64,000 bases of DNA from the NCBI RefSeq assembly GCF_035083965.1, contig NC_089723.1:21734193-21798192 (forward strand). The letters are read 5' to 3'. The translations under genes were made by a program, and so were the position numbers. This DNA is from Branchiostoma lanceolatum. Taxonomy: Eukaryota; Chordata; Leptocardii; Amphioxiformes; Branchiostomatidae. The first letter of the stretch is position 1. The number at the start of each line of letters is the position of its first letter. Below are positions 38,974 to 53,355 of this stretch, piece after piece. The notes under the pieces were generated by a model. The model worked only from the letters and a program-made list of their open reading frames with translations. It was not told the origin of the DNA and made no database searches.

Positions 38974-39858
38974 TGGTCGCATAGGATGGAAATAGTGTAT
39001 GAAATTCAAGGTTTGGACTGTGAGTTGATCACTGTTGTATATTTCTAAAACGTTGTGATGTACGTATGATTCTTGATGAGTATTGATTGAAGACAAGGCG
39101 GTGCAAAACGTCATGTACGCCGAACTGAAACTGACACCGACAACAACCATGATGAGCCAGTATGTTTTAGGCCTGTACAAATTGAATTCGATGTTTGGCA
39201 TAACGGCTTGCAGACCTCTGCTGTTTGCATTACGCCTACAACATCAGGACTTTGGTATTTTAACCTGAAGTCACGAATTGATGATTACGAGAAGAAAACA
39301 CAACTGATATGATGATAAAGATGCCCAATGCTGTTGGCTGTAAGTTTAACATTTTGTATAAGATTCGAGGTATACAATAATTTGAACAGATTCAATCGCT
39401 AGGAACGTCTGTGTAGCTTATATAATCTATGATAAAAAGGCTGCTTATCGAAGTGCCACATCTGTCAGCTATTTCAACACTTCTCTTGAGAAAACCTTTA
39501 ACGCAAACCAACTGTATAATTCAGACGACAGAGTAATTTGTTTAGTATCAAGAAACAATTAGAACGCACAGATAAACCAAATATGATTTGTTCGATGGAT
39601 GCATGGCTTACTGTCATGCAGGAAATGTCTGCTTGGTCACTGACAACTTCGAGTATTTGTTTGAAATTCGAGCGTAATACACATTTGAGAGAGAGCTTCA
39701 CTATTAAGGAATTGGTTGAAATTCTATATATATTCTATGTATGTATACAGCGCAAGGGACACTGGAGTCTCCATAATGTCACGATCATCAAGTTACAATC
39801 GCAGTGATGAACGCTATCCTGATAACGTTCTGCCAAGATGGTGTGAAGATAAGTACGA

Positions 39859-40203
39859 CTAAACATCAAACATTCGCAAAGCAGCTGCCGCGTCACTGCT
39901 GATGTGAGGAACGCCATTGCCGCCTGCCGTTAACCGGATTCTGATGGACGTGTAAACCGACTCGGCACGTTCAGCTACAGAAACTGTAGCAAGTGGAGAC
40001 ATGTTAGTCCTGTCAGCGGTGTCACCTTGGACCACTAAACGGACAGTTGTGTCTCGGCTTCGCCCGATATGGACATCGCAGGGTAACCGGAACCCACAGC
40101 CGTCGTTACCTGATCTTGTTGTGTAGATCTCAGTGACCTTAAGGTCTAGACATGCAGCGATATATTGAACTTGATGTTGTGAAAGATGTACATAAAGAAT
40201 CAA
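39859..40203 (-). CDS. Unrecognised 114-residue reading frame, possibly one exon
   Basis: A frame with a balanced composition and the stretch CDVHIGRSRDTTVRLVVQGD, unlike the AT-rich frames around it. I recognise no domain, no partner exon was found, and the frame may be chance. It could be the last exon of a minus-strand gene with an acceptor near 40113. Confidence 0.2.
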   Translation of the reverse strand: MILYVHLSQHQVQYIAACLDLKVTEIYTTRSGNDGCGFRLPCDVHIGRSRDTTVRLVVQGDTADRTNMSPLATVSVAERAESVYTSIRIRLTAGGNGVPHISSDAAAALRMFDV

Positions 40204-41713
40204 AGTTAATTGTAAACTTGATTTGTGCCCGCGGGCTAATTACAAGAGAACAACAATTTCTGATAGTCTAGAATCATAATGTGAGTGAATATACATTTGA
40301 GACAAAAAAAGATCGAACTACGATGCTAGTCTATGATAAGTTTATAAGTCAACATTACTGATGCGGCGTTTGTTAAATCGGAACACGAGCCTTTGATATC
40401 TTGTGAAGTAGATTGTTCCATTTTCAAGTGAAGACATCGATATTGACAACGCTGAAGCACCAGAATGGTTTTAATCTGAAAACTACTTGAAATGTATTAT
40501 TGGAGTCCTTGATATCAGCAAATATTGTGAATATTGCGAAGATGTCACGATAGAATGGTTTGATAAGTACCGTTTGTTATTATGTACCGAGTGACACATT
40601 TTGAAAGTATCCGGTTGTTGCTGCCATGCAGGTTGCTACAGAACACAGAAGTCTTGCAGCACAGAGTGTACAAATTCTCACGGAACCAGATAAAAACAGA
40701 ATCGGTGTTTGTCTTTGTTCAATATGATTCTTACTGAGAAAAAGCTATGCAACTGGCAGTATGCTTGTGGTCTTCATATAGTGATAGCCCGGCTTACACA
40801 GCATTACTATGATGGTACTTATAACATCGCTTGTTGCCTTTTGGGAGACATCGATGTATGTACGCAAAAGTACATCTCAACGACTGATCCAAAAGAATCT
40901 GCTTGATGCCTTATAAATATTCACTGATATATCTATCCGATCTTCCAACTCATAATGAGATATTCCAGGCTTTGAAATATATACTATATCTAAACAGTGA
41001 TTGCTGTCGCTTTGTTTGGAACCTCCGAAACATGATATCTTTAGTAGCAATCGCAAGAGAATCCAGTAGATGATGAAAATAAAATGAAATAGACAGCAGT
41101 TCAAGGATCGTTTGCTTACGAGATGTCGAGTGACCATACATATGGAATAAACATTGATGGTGCATGTAATTTGAATAAAGGGTAGGTATGTATAAGAAAT
41201 CCAGCATCTGCCGCCATTTTGGGAGGTATTTTTCAGAAACGACCATCAATACCGTTACTCCACGGTACACAACGTTAGCTGGCCTCTGGATGTTTAGAAT
41301 ACAGTCACGTCTGTCCTCCGCTGATGACCGTACAGATATAGAAAATAAGGGCTCAGTGAGGAATGTAACACTATCCTGTCAGCACCGGGCATTGCAGATT
41401 CCTCACAGGGTCAAGTCTTCGCAAAGTGCTCTGAATAAAACCATTCAGCGATGGGACGTCCGTACCTGACCGATGCATACACCGTAGTAGCCTGTCTATG
41501 GGGGGATAGCAGGAATTCTTGGTGTGTGGAGGGTGGCGCGGAGCCAATTACGCAAATATGTGGTCTCCATAGCTTATACAGCGGGACACAAGCCCGTCGA
41601 AATGGACTTAGTTGTCGTACCCACTTGGGTTAAGGCACGCACAGACGCTGAGCTGATGCATGATATATCAACAAAGTAAGAAATGTAATCTACATAGATG
41701 CAGTGAAGACTTG

Positions 41714-42194
41714 TATAGGGGAGACTTGCAGATTGCACCTGCGCCTAGACCCCGCGATGAGAGACGTAAAAAAACAGTTTAAAGTTTAAACCATTGAAAA
41801 TCCTTTTTTGGTGGGATTTTTAGGTGAAATCTGGGCAATATAGGAGTGACTGTGGTGGGATTCTGTATTTACTAAATTAGTTGAAATAAATGGTCTTTCT
41901 CTACCTTGTGGGTTTTGGCACCCCCTGATATAGTGGGATGGTCTTCAACTGGGTGTCTGAAGCCTGTAGGACCTATCCAAGGGCTCTGATTAGGGGGGCT
42001 GTCTGGAGAACAGCCGTATAGAATTTGTCAGGTATAAATCTGATGACAGTTGACATAACTGGTTTGTATTTGAAGGTAAGTTTTTGTAGTCAGTTGTTTT
42101 GATTCCTGAGATAATTACACTTTCTTTATCTTCACTTCCCCATAGGGCTACATGCATTAATGGCATTTATTGTAACACTTTAGTCTCCCCTATA
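41714..42194. mobile_element. MITE with TATAGGGGAGACT ends
   Basis: Ends TATAGGGGAGACTTGCAG and CTTTAGTCTCCCCTATA are inverted copies 480 bp apart in the gap between the two EF-hand genes. No coding frame. Confidence 0.7.
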
Positions 42195-43948
42195 GTGGAT
42201 TGTACGCACCGATCTGTTATTTGATCGTGCCAACAGTAGGCCCAGTCAGCAGGAACCACCGCTAGAATTTCATGGCGATGGAAGGGGAAAGTCGTAAAGT
42301 ATACGAGATAGATGTTACACGCTGACAGTCGCTGACCCTTCAGCTCATCATGTTTAACTGCCCTACTTTCGTGTTGAGCGTTGTCCTATTTATGACAAGT
42401 CGTACTTCAGGCACGTATGCCAGTTAAACAAGACGGAAAGCGTTTATGTCTACAATACAATAGATTCTTAAATTTTGTTCTTTCACATCTTATTATTTGA
42501 ATTTGGAATTGACTTTTGCATTCTACGACATAAGTATCCGTTTTCTGATTTTTTATTTGCATTATATGGCATATATCTACAGTTGAAAACTTTTTTTGGG
42601 GGGGGGATGTTACAATGTCTACCAGCTGAGGGTTAGCGTGTCTATGCGGACGACTGGGAGCGCAATCAAGGCGATCGTCTGGAGGTCCATTGACGTCACG
42701 CGGCAGATCTTATCAGCTGAAGAAAGTATCCTGGAAGTGCTATTTTGGGACAAGTAAGTGCCGAGGGAGAGACGCTAAGAAAAGCTTGTTAATACTAGTA
42801 CCAACAATCCCAATCTCTGGCTTTGTTTTTTGTTGTAGTCTTGGGTTGGCTGTGTCTTTAAGACACCCGAAACGTCTTAATCTTTGAAGAAAGTTGACTG
42901 GTAAGTTCAGTGACGTCGACGGTTGTAGTTTTCTAATTATAGTGTATCTATTTTGATTGTTTTATGTATCTGTATTGTATGCTTTTTCATCGCTCTCGAC
43001 ATGTTAAACACTTTGTTATATGGTTACTTGTTCAAAGATTTGTTACTATCTCATAAAGTCTTTGACGTGAGTAACTTTATTTTCTTAATAATGTACCTTT
43101 GATTATTTGTATGATGTATATGTTTTTATATGTACTCTTTTGTTGCTAATGACACGTTTGATATTCTATTATATTGTTACACTATTTCGATAAAGAAGAA
43201 TTGACGTGAATAGATGAATTAAAACGAAAGTTTGGTAACGTCTCAGACAAGCAACCATCCCTGATATCGGAACACATCGCCGTCTTTCATATTAAACACA
43301 TCACGACTTATCACCAGGAAGAAATACACCTGTTTTGAAATGTTTGCTGTCTCTTTTTAATATCTTCCATCCCTTTGAATCTTTTAGCCTAAGATGATGT
43401 TATGTCTAGTATCGATAGGCGTTCAAACAGTTTGCTTTGGAATACCCAGCTGCACCGCTAGGAGGCACTGTGAGACCACCGTCTGTCAAATATACATTTC
43501 TTTTATTGCTGTCTTGTTAGGTCATCTACGCCAGCGTTTGGTCTGACATATTCTATTAGCCTGATATACGTATACATTATCGCATTCTGTATTGTACAAT
43601 GCGTGATCAATAAGCTCTTAGCCTTATTAAGAAATAAGGCGCACAACTCAAATTTCGGGGCTTGTATAGTACAGTTCACTGCAGCAGCAGAAAACAGTGT
43701 ACTACTACTATCGTATGAAATTTGTATCAATGTTGACCAAAATACAAATCATTATGATTATCACTTTTAAGGAAACACCCCGTAACGTTAGGTGAGAGAG
43801 AAGGAAAAAACATGGACAACTGAGATGCGACCTGATTCGCGTGGGCCAACTTGCCCAGTTCTTTCAAGTTTAAATACGAAGGGAATCCTCATCAAACTTT
43901 TTAACCATATGCATGTCTTTGAAGATTTCATGCCGATTCATGGCATGA

Positions 43949-43998
43949 GGAACAAACAAACAAACAAACAAACAAGCAAACAAACAAACAAACAAACA
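43949..43998. repeat. (AAAC)n microsatellite
   Basis: About 12 units of AAAC with one G interruption. Confidence 0.95.
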
Positions 43999-45741
43999 GA
44001 TCACCCTTGGTTTTCTCGCCACTTACCTACTGATGTTCAAAAGAACGTCGACTAGAGATTAATGATCACCATGATTTGAAATTGCTAGATGCTGATAAAA
44101 GTCTTCTTACCATATAACTATGCCCCGAAATTTGAGTTATGCATCTCATTTCTGGATGAGACTCAGAACGTATTGAACATGTGTACCACACTGTCTACAC
44201 TCAGTCATCATGAGCACAATGTCTGACATGCCCCTTATCATAAACAGCCTTTTGCACCCCCTGTCAACTGAGTCTCGCTGCCTGTCATGTTGATCACTTG
44301 CGGAAGCAGCGTAAGAGCGCCTCCTGGCGTTTTACGACAGAAATGCCTGGCATCTTTAACAAGATGTCGTAGCGTTTATACGTACCCGGTTGTCTCGATA
44401 GGATGTGTGAAGAGTACGTTATATAAGAGAATCACCAAGGGTTGCATGTATGTGGTGTAATAGATCGCACCACGCGTGTAGTTTGTACGTACACAGCCAC
44501 AGCTTATACATTGTTATATCCCGCTATGCTAGGGTCACATTTCCTGACCGGGGCCCGGCCGGGCTGTTTGCGGGAACGTGTGTTGTCTTGTATATCGTAC
44601 CTTTCGTTCCAGCAAACTGTTCGGCCGGGCGATGGTTTAGAAATGCCACCCTAGTATTACTACGCAATCCCAAAAAATCTGGCAGCTTCCTTGTGTTCTT
44701 TTCGTTTGTTATACGAGGATTTATGTCGGTGATTTACAACTAGATTTGGTAAAAATAGCACCATTTGAGTAAAATAGATCATATTCCTTGACGACTGAAT
44801 GTAAAATGTACGTAAGTAATTAAGATATTCAACAAATTTTCATACAACTACATGTATGTAACTTCTGGCCGTGTAAGGAGAGTCCAATGACCTGACAAGC
44901 TGATGAAGCTATTCACATAGCTATATATTATTAATAGACAATTAATACTATTAATAGACAATTTAGGATCTCCACCTTTTCCTAGTGTATATATATAGTT
45001 CATATAAAACGACTTAACATCTAGATTACTTCTTTCTTGTGCAATGAACCTCAAACAGATCCCATAAGACTGCATCGTAAAAACAACATGTAACTTTCAA
45101 AATGTATGCAGCAAATCAGAATCAAATATATGTATTCATACCTCATGCAGTACTAATCTTTAATTTTTCTATTTGTATCGAATTCTCCTGTATGACCATT
45201 CATATTTTTCTGTGAAATTGCTGGTTTTGTTTTTGTTTCTACTTTATACCATGGCCAAGACAGAAAATCTCCCTCGTGCCCACCGGACGAGGAAATTTCC
45301 TTCGTTAACCCTACAGATCTAAGACAATAGGAATCTTAAAAAAATTCTTAGTGTCTGTAAATTTTGTTTTCATTTTCTAACAAGCTTTATTTCCAACATT
45401 TTCTCTTTTTAATATTTCAGACTTTAAGACGAAAAAAGGGGAATGAATTGAATTTCCCCCCTTAGGATTTGGATTGTGTTCTTAGATTTTACATCACATT
45501 TTCAGCAAAATTTCTCCTCTATAAAGATTTGAGATATAGACCAAAATTCTGAATTATGATATACTTACAAATCATACATAGATACGACGGTCTGCCGAAT
45601 CAGATAAAAACAAGTGAAAGGTGAAGCGCATGCGCAGTTGTCTTTCAATCAAACCAGAGTCTCCTTGCTCTTGTTCAAACTGCTCTTGCTCCTACTCTTC
45701 TTTCTCTTGGCGTTGGCGTCGATGTTTTTGTTGAAGTTCCT

Positions 45742-48700
45742 CTAAATGCAGAGCTTTCTGACGACGTCCTGGTAGCTGAACTGTCCATCGCTGTCTATGT
45801 CGATGTGCCTGAGGAGGTCGTCCACGTCCGAGTCGCTGAGCTTGTGCCCGAGGTGCGTCAGGTTGTACCGCAGCTCGGACTCGTGCACATACCCCAGCCC
45901 GTCCTTGTCAAACACGCGGAACGCCTCCCGCAGGATCTCCGAACTGTACAGGGTCTACAGAATATGACATGGAAAAAACAAACAATACTGACATCCAGAG
46001 AGTCTTGCTATCTTGAAATATGCATTGCTCCGTAGTTTTTGGTGTGTTGTAGTCATATGTATGTACGTGTTGTGTTTTTATGAATCAAGGAAGAATAGAA
46101 TAGATTTTCAAGTCAAAGCTAATGGATTTCTGATAAAACATCAAATATCAAAAAGCAGCAGAAAACTGAAAGAGATATCGAAATATGCAGAATGATGGTC
46201 CGTTGCGGATACAGTTGTCAAGATTGACATCTCCTGATTGCAAGGACATTTTCCTTATTGCTATCATATATAATGGTCGGAGACAAAAATCTGTACTAGT
46301 GGTTCTTTCTTCTCACTCTCCAGATACGAAGACATCGTAGGTGTCGTCGATGTCGTTTTAAACCCAATACATTGCCACCTTCGTCGAAGAAGAACGTTCA
46401 AGCACTACAAAGGGGTTAAGGTTGGTATTTTTGTTTACGCCGTCACAAGACTTCTCATCACATCAAGTCTGATTCAGTGTTGCCACTGAATTAATATGGA
46501 TAACTCTGGATAAGCCTTCGCAATGACTGCAGATGAGCTGATAATGAGTTGTGCGTCACCATGGCTCTTTGAGAAGCAGGCGTTGCCATCATATCAAGAT
46601 ATGATTGTTTAACTTAAGAGCAAAGAATTTGGCAAACAACGTCAGGAGTAAAGTGTTATTCAAACAAGAAGCTTCCGTTGGCACTGCCTGTTATCACGGA
46701 CGTCAGGAAAGCACAAGTGTAGCATTGACCGTGTAAGGGCCCGTTCACGCGGACTGCGCCCGAAAATGGAAAGCTATGGTGGCCAAAATCTCATAGCAAT
46801 CATTCGCCCTATAGCCGGCGTAGTCAGTCTGGTAGAGACTGAAACAAAGGTACGACGGTCACAGCATTGTAGGTTATATGTCTTGTGCTATTCTTCTGTT
46901 CTGAAAAAAAAGGTTAATATCATCTTGGTTAATGGTAAATGAGAACATCTTTCAAATCCTAGTGGCATGGTGATTTGGGTAGTAGCCTTATTCATGATTG
47001 TTCAGTATTGTTAACTTGAGTAAAAAATTAGCATCCGATTAACAGCTTGAAGGATGACGCTTCGAAACGTAATGTTGTTGTTAAGAATATGGTGATTGGG
47101 GTCACGTGATTGGAACATTAGCATTGTCCACCATATTATGGTTGGTTAAAACCCAGACGTTTTCAGATATTTTGAATATCATCATCATCTTCATAGTTTT
47201 AATTTGCATAATGTAGTCACAATCTGAGTACATGGGTAAGAGATGCCACGTGCAATACATATACTTTACGCATGCAAATTTATAGGTAAGATTCTTCCAA
47301 GTTCAACCAATCAGCATGGCGGCTGTAACGTACGTCACGTGCGAACACCAAATAAGGACATGCCAAACAGGAAGTGAAGGTTGTCTCCATACCTCGATCG
47401 GGTCACTTACGTCCGTGGCGCCCGGCAGTTTCGTGGTCATCAGGATGACGAACTCTTCGAAGTCGATCGTTCCCGAGCCGTCCTCGTCGACTGAGGCAAG
47501 CATCTCTACCACCTGTAGGACGTGTTTGTTGAAAGAAACATTTTGTTTTTGTGACAACAACTCTTTTACACAATGAAAAGTCTAAACAGTATACTCCAAC
47601 TCAAGGACATTTTTACTTTTGGTTATTACGCACGTGTGACGTCAGCACTGGGTCAAGGTTCGTTGGAAGTCGGTGTCGCCCCCAAGTCCCTCTTTTACGC
47701 TTTACATTGTGCCCATGTAGCAGTTCATAATTGCTTTGTTCTTCTTGCAACATGATACGTACGTACCAGTTGTCAGAGTGGGGAACTGCTTCGCACGTAT
47801 CTGCCGTCTTAGAATTAGGGAATAGCATACAGTCTATGGCGCGCTGGGCCGATTCACATCCAGGAAAAAAGCGTCGTACGCTTTTGTTTTACGTCCAGTG
47901 TGAATCCGGTCTAAGCAGGGATCTATTGCTATGGACGTTTGGACCATTTGAAATGAAAGATTAGAAAGCATTCGTGCGTTCAAAAGGCCATATCAAGACT
48001 TGATGTACCGCGGCTTTAAAATGAAAATCCGTCATAATTCACAAGACGCACGCAGGTCTGCTCAGCATAGAAGGATGGAAGGTTTTCGCCACCAGCTTAT
48101 GATGATACGAAAGTAATAAAATATGTACATGTACCTTTGATTTGGTCTGTATTCACAACGGATTGCATAACATCCATTTTAAAAACTATTTTTTGGGACT
48201 ACATTTTGATGAACTCCTCTGGGTTAAAAAGTCTTTGATATAAGTTATCAACTACAAAGCCGAAACTCTAAAAGGGTCTAAATCATAATGTACATTAAAG
48301 AGGGACAACGGTATGTCTTATTACGAGACTAGCCAACCAGCAGTCTCCCTTGCTAATTGTGTTATCTCAACCAGAGGCAGATCAGGTCAGTACAGGGTAT
48401 CGGTGATAACATAGTAAGTAAAGGGGACCATTAGTTCCAGATGATGGCTGTTAGATCCCCAACGATAACTTCTGAATGGCGCACAGCGATACCTCACTTT
48501 GATAGCCAGTATTGCTTATATTTTTGAATATCTACATATCAACCGATAACTTGCTAATTCGTTAAATATAGTTATAAGGGAACGTGGTCAAGATATCTTA
48601 GCGTTGTTAGTTATTGAAGCCAAAACGTGGAGTTTTGATCATTCCGATTTCACTCGTAATTTTCTAATCACCTTTACAGATCTGTAAACTAACATTTGGA

Positions 48701-50649
48701 TGTGTTCAATCATCACCCATAACTTACACTCGCTTCTAGACAGTTCGTGAACGCTATCTTTTCTCTTCCTGTCTCACTCCCTTTATATTCATCCCCTGAG
48801 ACAAAATAGGAAAAGGAGGCTTAAAGAAATAAGATTTAAATCCCACTTTAAGTCTTAATACTTTCCTATATGATTAAGCTGGTGTTTGGGTGGGTTCTAT
48901 GCATATAGCCCGTGTTGCTCACCCACACACGCGACTAGCGGCGGTACTAATGGTTTCTGCACTATTAATGGATAAGTAGGGCTTAGTATAAGCCTGTGAT
49001 AATGGGCTGTCTGGGGAGAATGGCGGGATTTAGTCAGTGTATAACTGCTATATTTACACAGCGTTTTGAACGATGCGTAAAGTCCAACTATATTTACCTT
49101 CGCTGAGAATTCGAAGGTTATGTTTTCGGGTGCGTGTGTCGGTGGGTCTGTCTGTATCTGAACATGATAACTAGAGATTACCTAGATGGATTGTCTTGAT
49201 ACTCAGTGTGTGCGTGTAGGCCTTGGTGAGACATCGAAATTATTAAGTTTTGAGCCCCTAGTCGCTCGCATTATGGTATTGCAGCGGATCCTCCGGTTTT
49301 GATATCGTGTTCTGGATATAGTATGGTCGTTATGTTTGAGTGGTAGATAGCTAGGTTTTCTGCGACAATAAGCATGATTTGAATGTCAAACTTTCCAACA
49401 TTAAAAAGCTCTTTCTTGTATTTTCAGGGTCTAACAGGATGAGAATAACAATCTAATGAACACATCTCTATATGTCGTAAGCGTTTAGAATTTGTTATTT
49501 ACTAGCCAACTCTTGTAACTTTGGCGGCCTTCATTCAATACGTCTATCGTGTTTCTGCAAAGGGGGATTGCTTTGAAAATGAGTAGCCAGTCAGCATGAT
49601 AAAGAAGAAAAGATCTATAGTATATTGGTGGTTCAAGCTATGAAGAAGACGTATAAATGATCACATCAAGTTAACAAGGAGGGAGGGGGCGTAATGTATT
49701 TTACAAAAGTGGCACTCATAAATCAAAACGATAAAGTAGAATGAGGTCAGCTAGCTGTTTTACCTTTCTTATTTTGGAAAAGTTTTGACCATAAATGAAC
49801 GAAAGCATGCCTCGGAGGTTTGTTATCAAAACATCTGTCTTGCAGTGTTTTTCCTTCCCTTTTCTAGACCAGCGGCTCGTGCTTGTGTGGTGACTAATTA
49901 CTGACTGTTTGCCTGCTGTCATGAGTACAAACCTCGAGCATTTGCCCAGAAGTAACCGGGCTCTGAAAATAGCGGTGCAAGCAAGCATGCAAGCACCCAA
50001 ACTGTTCAGCCATTTCCTGACTCATGTGTGACACATATTAATTAAAACCATGTTAGCCCGGGCTTCGAGGCTAGAGTCATGGCTGTATACAATACAAACG
50101 CAAGTCTACATATATATATAACATCTGCTAACATTATTCCACCACGGTACATAATTCCACCACCATGAAAAGATACGTCCAAACAGATCTCCAACCCAAC
50201 GTTCCCTAGTACAATGTACTCCTGTATAATATCCATACTGTGCGTACCTGGGGGGTGCTGCACCACAGATCTCCCAAACCCACAGTTTTTCAAAGTGGTG
50301 GATTTATGTAACCCGGCGGATTAATGTTAATCGAGATTAGCAAACTAGAGAACGAGTGACACTCAGGCACACGGAACTATTAAGGACAGTAATTACAAAA
50401 ACAAAACCGAAGCTATTTCAACCAAACATGCGGGAATACTTGTATTTCTAAGAACAACGCGAGCACTTAAGAAAAGATGAAGAAATTTACCTCCATCGAA
50501 GACGGGTTGAGTCCGAGGCACCTCATCACGTTGAGCAGCTCTCTGCGGTCTATGAAGCCGTTTCCGTCCTTGTCGAATTCCTGGAAAGCCATCTGTAACT
50601 CTGTCAGTTCTTCCCTGGTCAGGGCGCTCTCCGCGTTATGTTCCGCCAT
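45742..50649 (-). CDS. Calmodulin/troponin C-like EF-hand protein, 3 coding exons, 157 aa
   Basis: Exons in gene order: 50649-50491, 47512-47411, 45954-45742, all in phase 0. Protein begins [19 protein letters not shown]. Four EF-hand loops: 26-37 ([12 protein letters not shown]), 62-73 ([12 protein letters not shown]), 103-114 ([12 protein letters not shown]), 139-150 ([12 protein letters not shown], Asp instead of Glu at position 12). The linker [19 protein letters not shown] joins two EF pairs as in calmodulin. Length and spacing match calmodulin or troponin C, but the sequence is too diverged from calmodulin itself to call it that. An in-frame upstream ATG at 50712 would add 21 residues (MQRKRRTTT...); I prefer 50649 because the family starts there. 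Introns of 1.5 and 3.0 kb contain no further recognisable exon. Confidence 0.88.
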
Positions 50650-51192
50650 CCTGTGAGCTGGAATGGTAAGGTGTACGGACTGTACAGTAGTGGTCCGTCT
50701 TTTTCTCTGCAAAACGACACGTCAGAGTTCAGCCTGTAGGCTGGGTCGCCAGCTATGCCAGGCACGTCCACTCACAGTCAGAAGTAAGCCAGTCTGAGAG
50801 ACGATTACGTACTTAAAACGCTTTCGCACACAAAGCCTCTTGGTGGCCGCGCTCTCACTATGTCTTTCTCCGAAGTGTGAGGATTTGCTGGCGGTTGCCA
50901 CGCTACTGGCATGCATCTGTAACGTTCATGCCGAATCAAGCTTCTCCTTGGGTCGATAATTACGTGCAAAAGACGCTCTATGAGAATGCGATAACTCCTC
51001 CAAGGCTCCAAGCAGCTGATAAAAATAATCACCGCCTCCTCAGGTCATTCACCTCACGGCGGTGAGTGAGTGATTAACCTCACACGGATCCAGACGTGCG
51101 TGGTGATTTATGCAAGTCAACGGCCTTCTATCACAATTAGGCAGGAAGTCTCAACGTGCCGAGTGGAGGACTGACCCCCGCCTAGCAGTACT

Positions 51193-51602
51193 AAGGCCAC
51201 GTTAATGTTGATTTGATTGTATGGATGACATCCTCTGGGACCCCAAAACTGATGCGAGCGCGCGAAAAAAAGGTATTGGCAGAAACAAAATTGCCTTCAT
51301 TATGATATCTACGTGGTCAGGAAGGATGAATAAAACGTAGCACACATAGTATACCCATAGATTCTTCTTTTTTGTTCTTACACATCTTCTTCTTCGACTT
51401 AGGCATTGACTTTGGCATGCTACGACATTAGTACCTTTTTTCAGAAATATTGTTTTTGCAATTTACATCACATATTTTCTCATTTTTCAGCTGCTTTGTA
51501 TGATTTACAGTATGGCCGAAAACTTTGTTTTTTTTGTTGGAAACGGACGAAAATTGATACGCGCGCGGATGACATCCATATAATCCAATCAACATGGCCT
51601 AA
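51193..51602. mobile_element. MITE with GGATGACATCC subterminal repeats
   Basis: Left AGGCCACGTTAATGTTGATT then TGTATGGATGACATCCTCTGG; right GGATGACATCCATATAATCC then AATCAACATGGCCT. Relatives of the same text occur at 2787-3160 (next to the EEF2 distal exons), 42480-42600, 53551 and 57575-57834. Confidence 0.65.
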
Positions 51603-52027
51603 GTAACAGCCACATGACCAAACAAGCATGTCTCACTATAGTGTTCCGTCACATTCCGTCGCACGATTGTTTTGTTGCAGGCATTGTAAAACTAGAATGC
51701 ATAAGGAGACTGGTATTTTTCAACATCATATTGTATCTATACAGATATACATTGCAGACCTTACTTTAAGTATAACAATTAAGTAAAGTACAATGTTTAC
51801 GACACATTCATACATCAACTGTTGAAAGCCTCAATCTGTTAACATGGTGTAAAATGCAGGAATTCTGCAAGAAAGTATGCAAGACGACGTTGATTCTGTT
51901 GTGAATTTTCGTGCACCTACATTTCGTTTCCCTCGCCAGCGGTCGACCAAAAAAGGCTAGGGTCGGAAGGTTTGTGCTAAGGTCGGTCGGGTAGCCGGAA
52001 ACAGGACATTTTTTCCTAGGCCCGAGT

Positions 52028-52243
52028 TAGCCTCCTTTGCAGGCCTTGTGGGCGGTGCTGACGTTTTTTTTTTGGGGGGGGGGGAGCGCTGATTCGCGAT
52101 TTTCAACATATCAACATAAGGAGCGGCGATATGATTTCCCAAGCAAAAGAACCTGGCCCCGATATGTTGAAAATCGCGAATCAGCCCCCCCCCCCCCCCC
52201 AAATAAACGTCAGCACCGCCCAGAAGACTTGCAAACGAGGCTA
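52028..52243. mobile_element. MITE with long inverted repeats and G/C homopolymers
   Basis: Arms TAGCCTCCTTTGCAGGCC, GGCGGTGCTGACGTTT, a G run, and GCTGATTCGCGATTTTCAACAT pair with the right half, which has the matching C run. Family member of 34185-34414. Confidence 0.8.
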
Positions 52244-53225
52244 GCCCGAGTTGTGTACAAGGCCGGCCTGTAGATGTATGATGCAATCCCCGTAAGACGT
52301 GGCCTGTAGAAGGGCATGTCGCAGCACCAGAGAAGTCAGGGAGCTGTGGTAAAACTTCGCACATTCCTCACCGCGACAGGTGGATTATTTCGCGGCCACA
52401 CTTCCAGCTGTTCAAGTCCCCTAGGCCTGTTTTATAGAAAATAAAGAAATCGTTGACCTCTGACTATATGCTATTTGCTGTAATGTTTCAAATGTTTCCA
52501 ACTGGAATTCATGATAGAGCAAAAAAAAAAGAAAAAGAAAACGACTCCAGACTAGCGACACACGTTTGTTTTCTACAGTCATATTTGTAGAAAATAAGAA
52601 AGCGTTGTTCTCCGACTATATGCTATATACCGCAATGTTTCAAATCATTCTAACTGAAAATACATAGTAGAGCAAAAAAAAAAAGAGAAACTAAACAAAA
52701 CAACGCCACACTAGATACTTTTGCATAAAGTTAGAAAGCGCTGTCCCTCGAATGCAACTGCATGTAACGTCCTGGTACGAATGTATCAATTATTAGATAT
52801 TTCCAACTGAAAATACTTACTATAGCAGAGCCACAAAGTAATAAAAACAACGTCAGGCAGAAGAAAAAATGGACGTCTACATCTTTCAGTAGATCAAGTT
52901 GTTTATCCGATCAACCGATAAATAAGAATACATATATGCCTCTTAAATTATCTTCATGATTATCATATCTATTTCGTTAATAAGGTATGGATTGCGGTAG
53001 CATTACGTGTCTTCTATTCTTATTGGAAACGGACAACTGATAACATTCTTTTGCTTTTCTAGCGCGCTCGATGTCGCTGATTTGTAGGCTCCTAGCAGAA
53101 AGTGCAGTTATGTGAATGCCGTTATAAATTACTCTAATTGTTAGTTCCAAGCCCTGTTGGGACAAGAGTGTAAAATTGCAGGTCTTTCCAAAGGCTTCTG
53201 CTCTTCGGATAAAGAGACATGAATA

Positions 53226-53355
53226 ATTAATCTCCAAGCAGATCTATAGGTTGCATAAAGACCGTATCAAACTGGCAGAGGAAGTACGTTTCGCAAGCTC
53301 CTTCTTCCAGTTGGATACGGTCTTTGCAATCCATTGGGTCTGGTTGGAGACTAAT
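53226..53355. mobile_element. MITE with CTCCAAGCAGA ends, copy 2
   Basis: ATTAATCTCCAAGCAGATC at the left, GGTTGGAGACTAAT at the right, with inner arms AAAGACCGTATC and GATACGGTCTTT pairing. Confidence 0.75.

Larger units (their letters stand above)
38974..45741. other. 6.8-kb spacer between convergent EF-hand genes
   Basis: AT-rich with a MITE at 41714-42194, an AAAC microsatellite and the unrecognised frame at 39859-40203. CCCCGAAATTTGAGTTATGC near 44120 and its inverse near 43640 are ends of a dispersed element also seen at 55890. No convincing gene. Confidence 0.6.

Noticed and set aside
43540-44180. Element bounded by the AAATTTCGGGGC inverted pair
   Set aside because: Comparison with 55490 and 55890 suggests the pairs point outward and belong to separate insertions, so borders could not be set.
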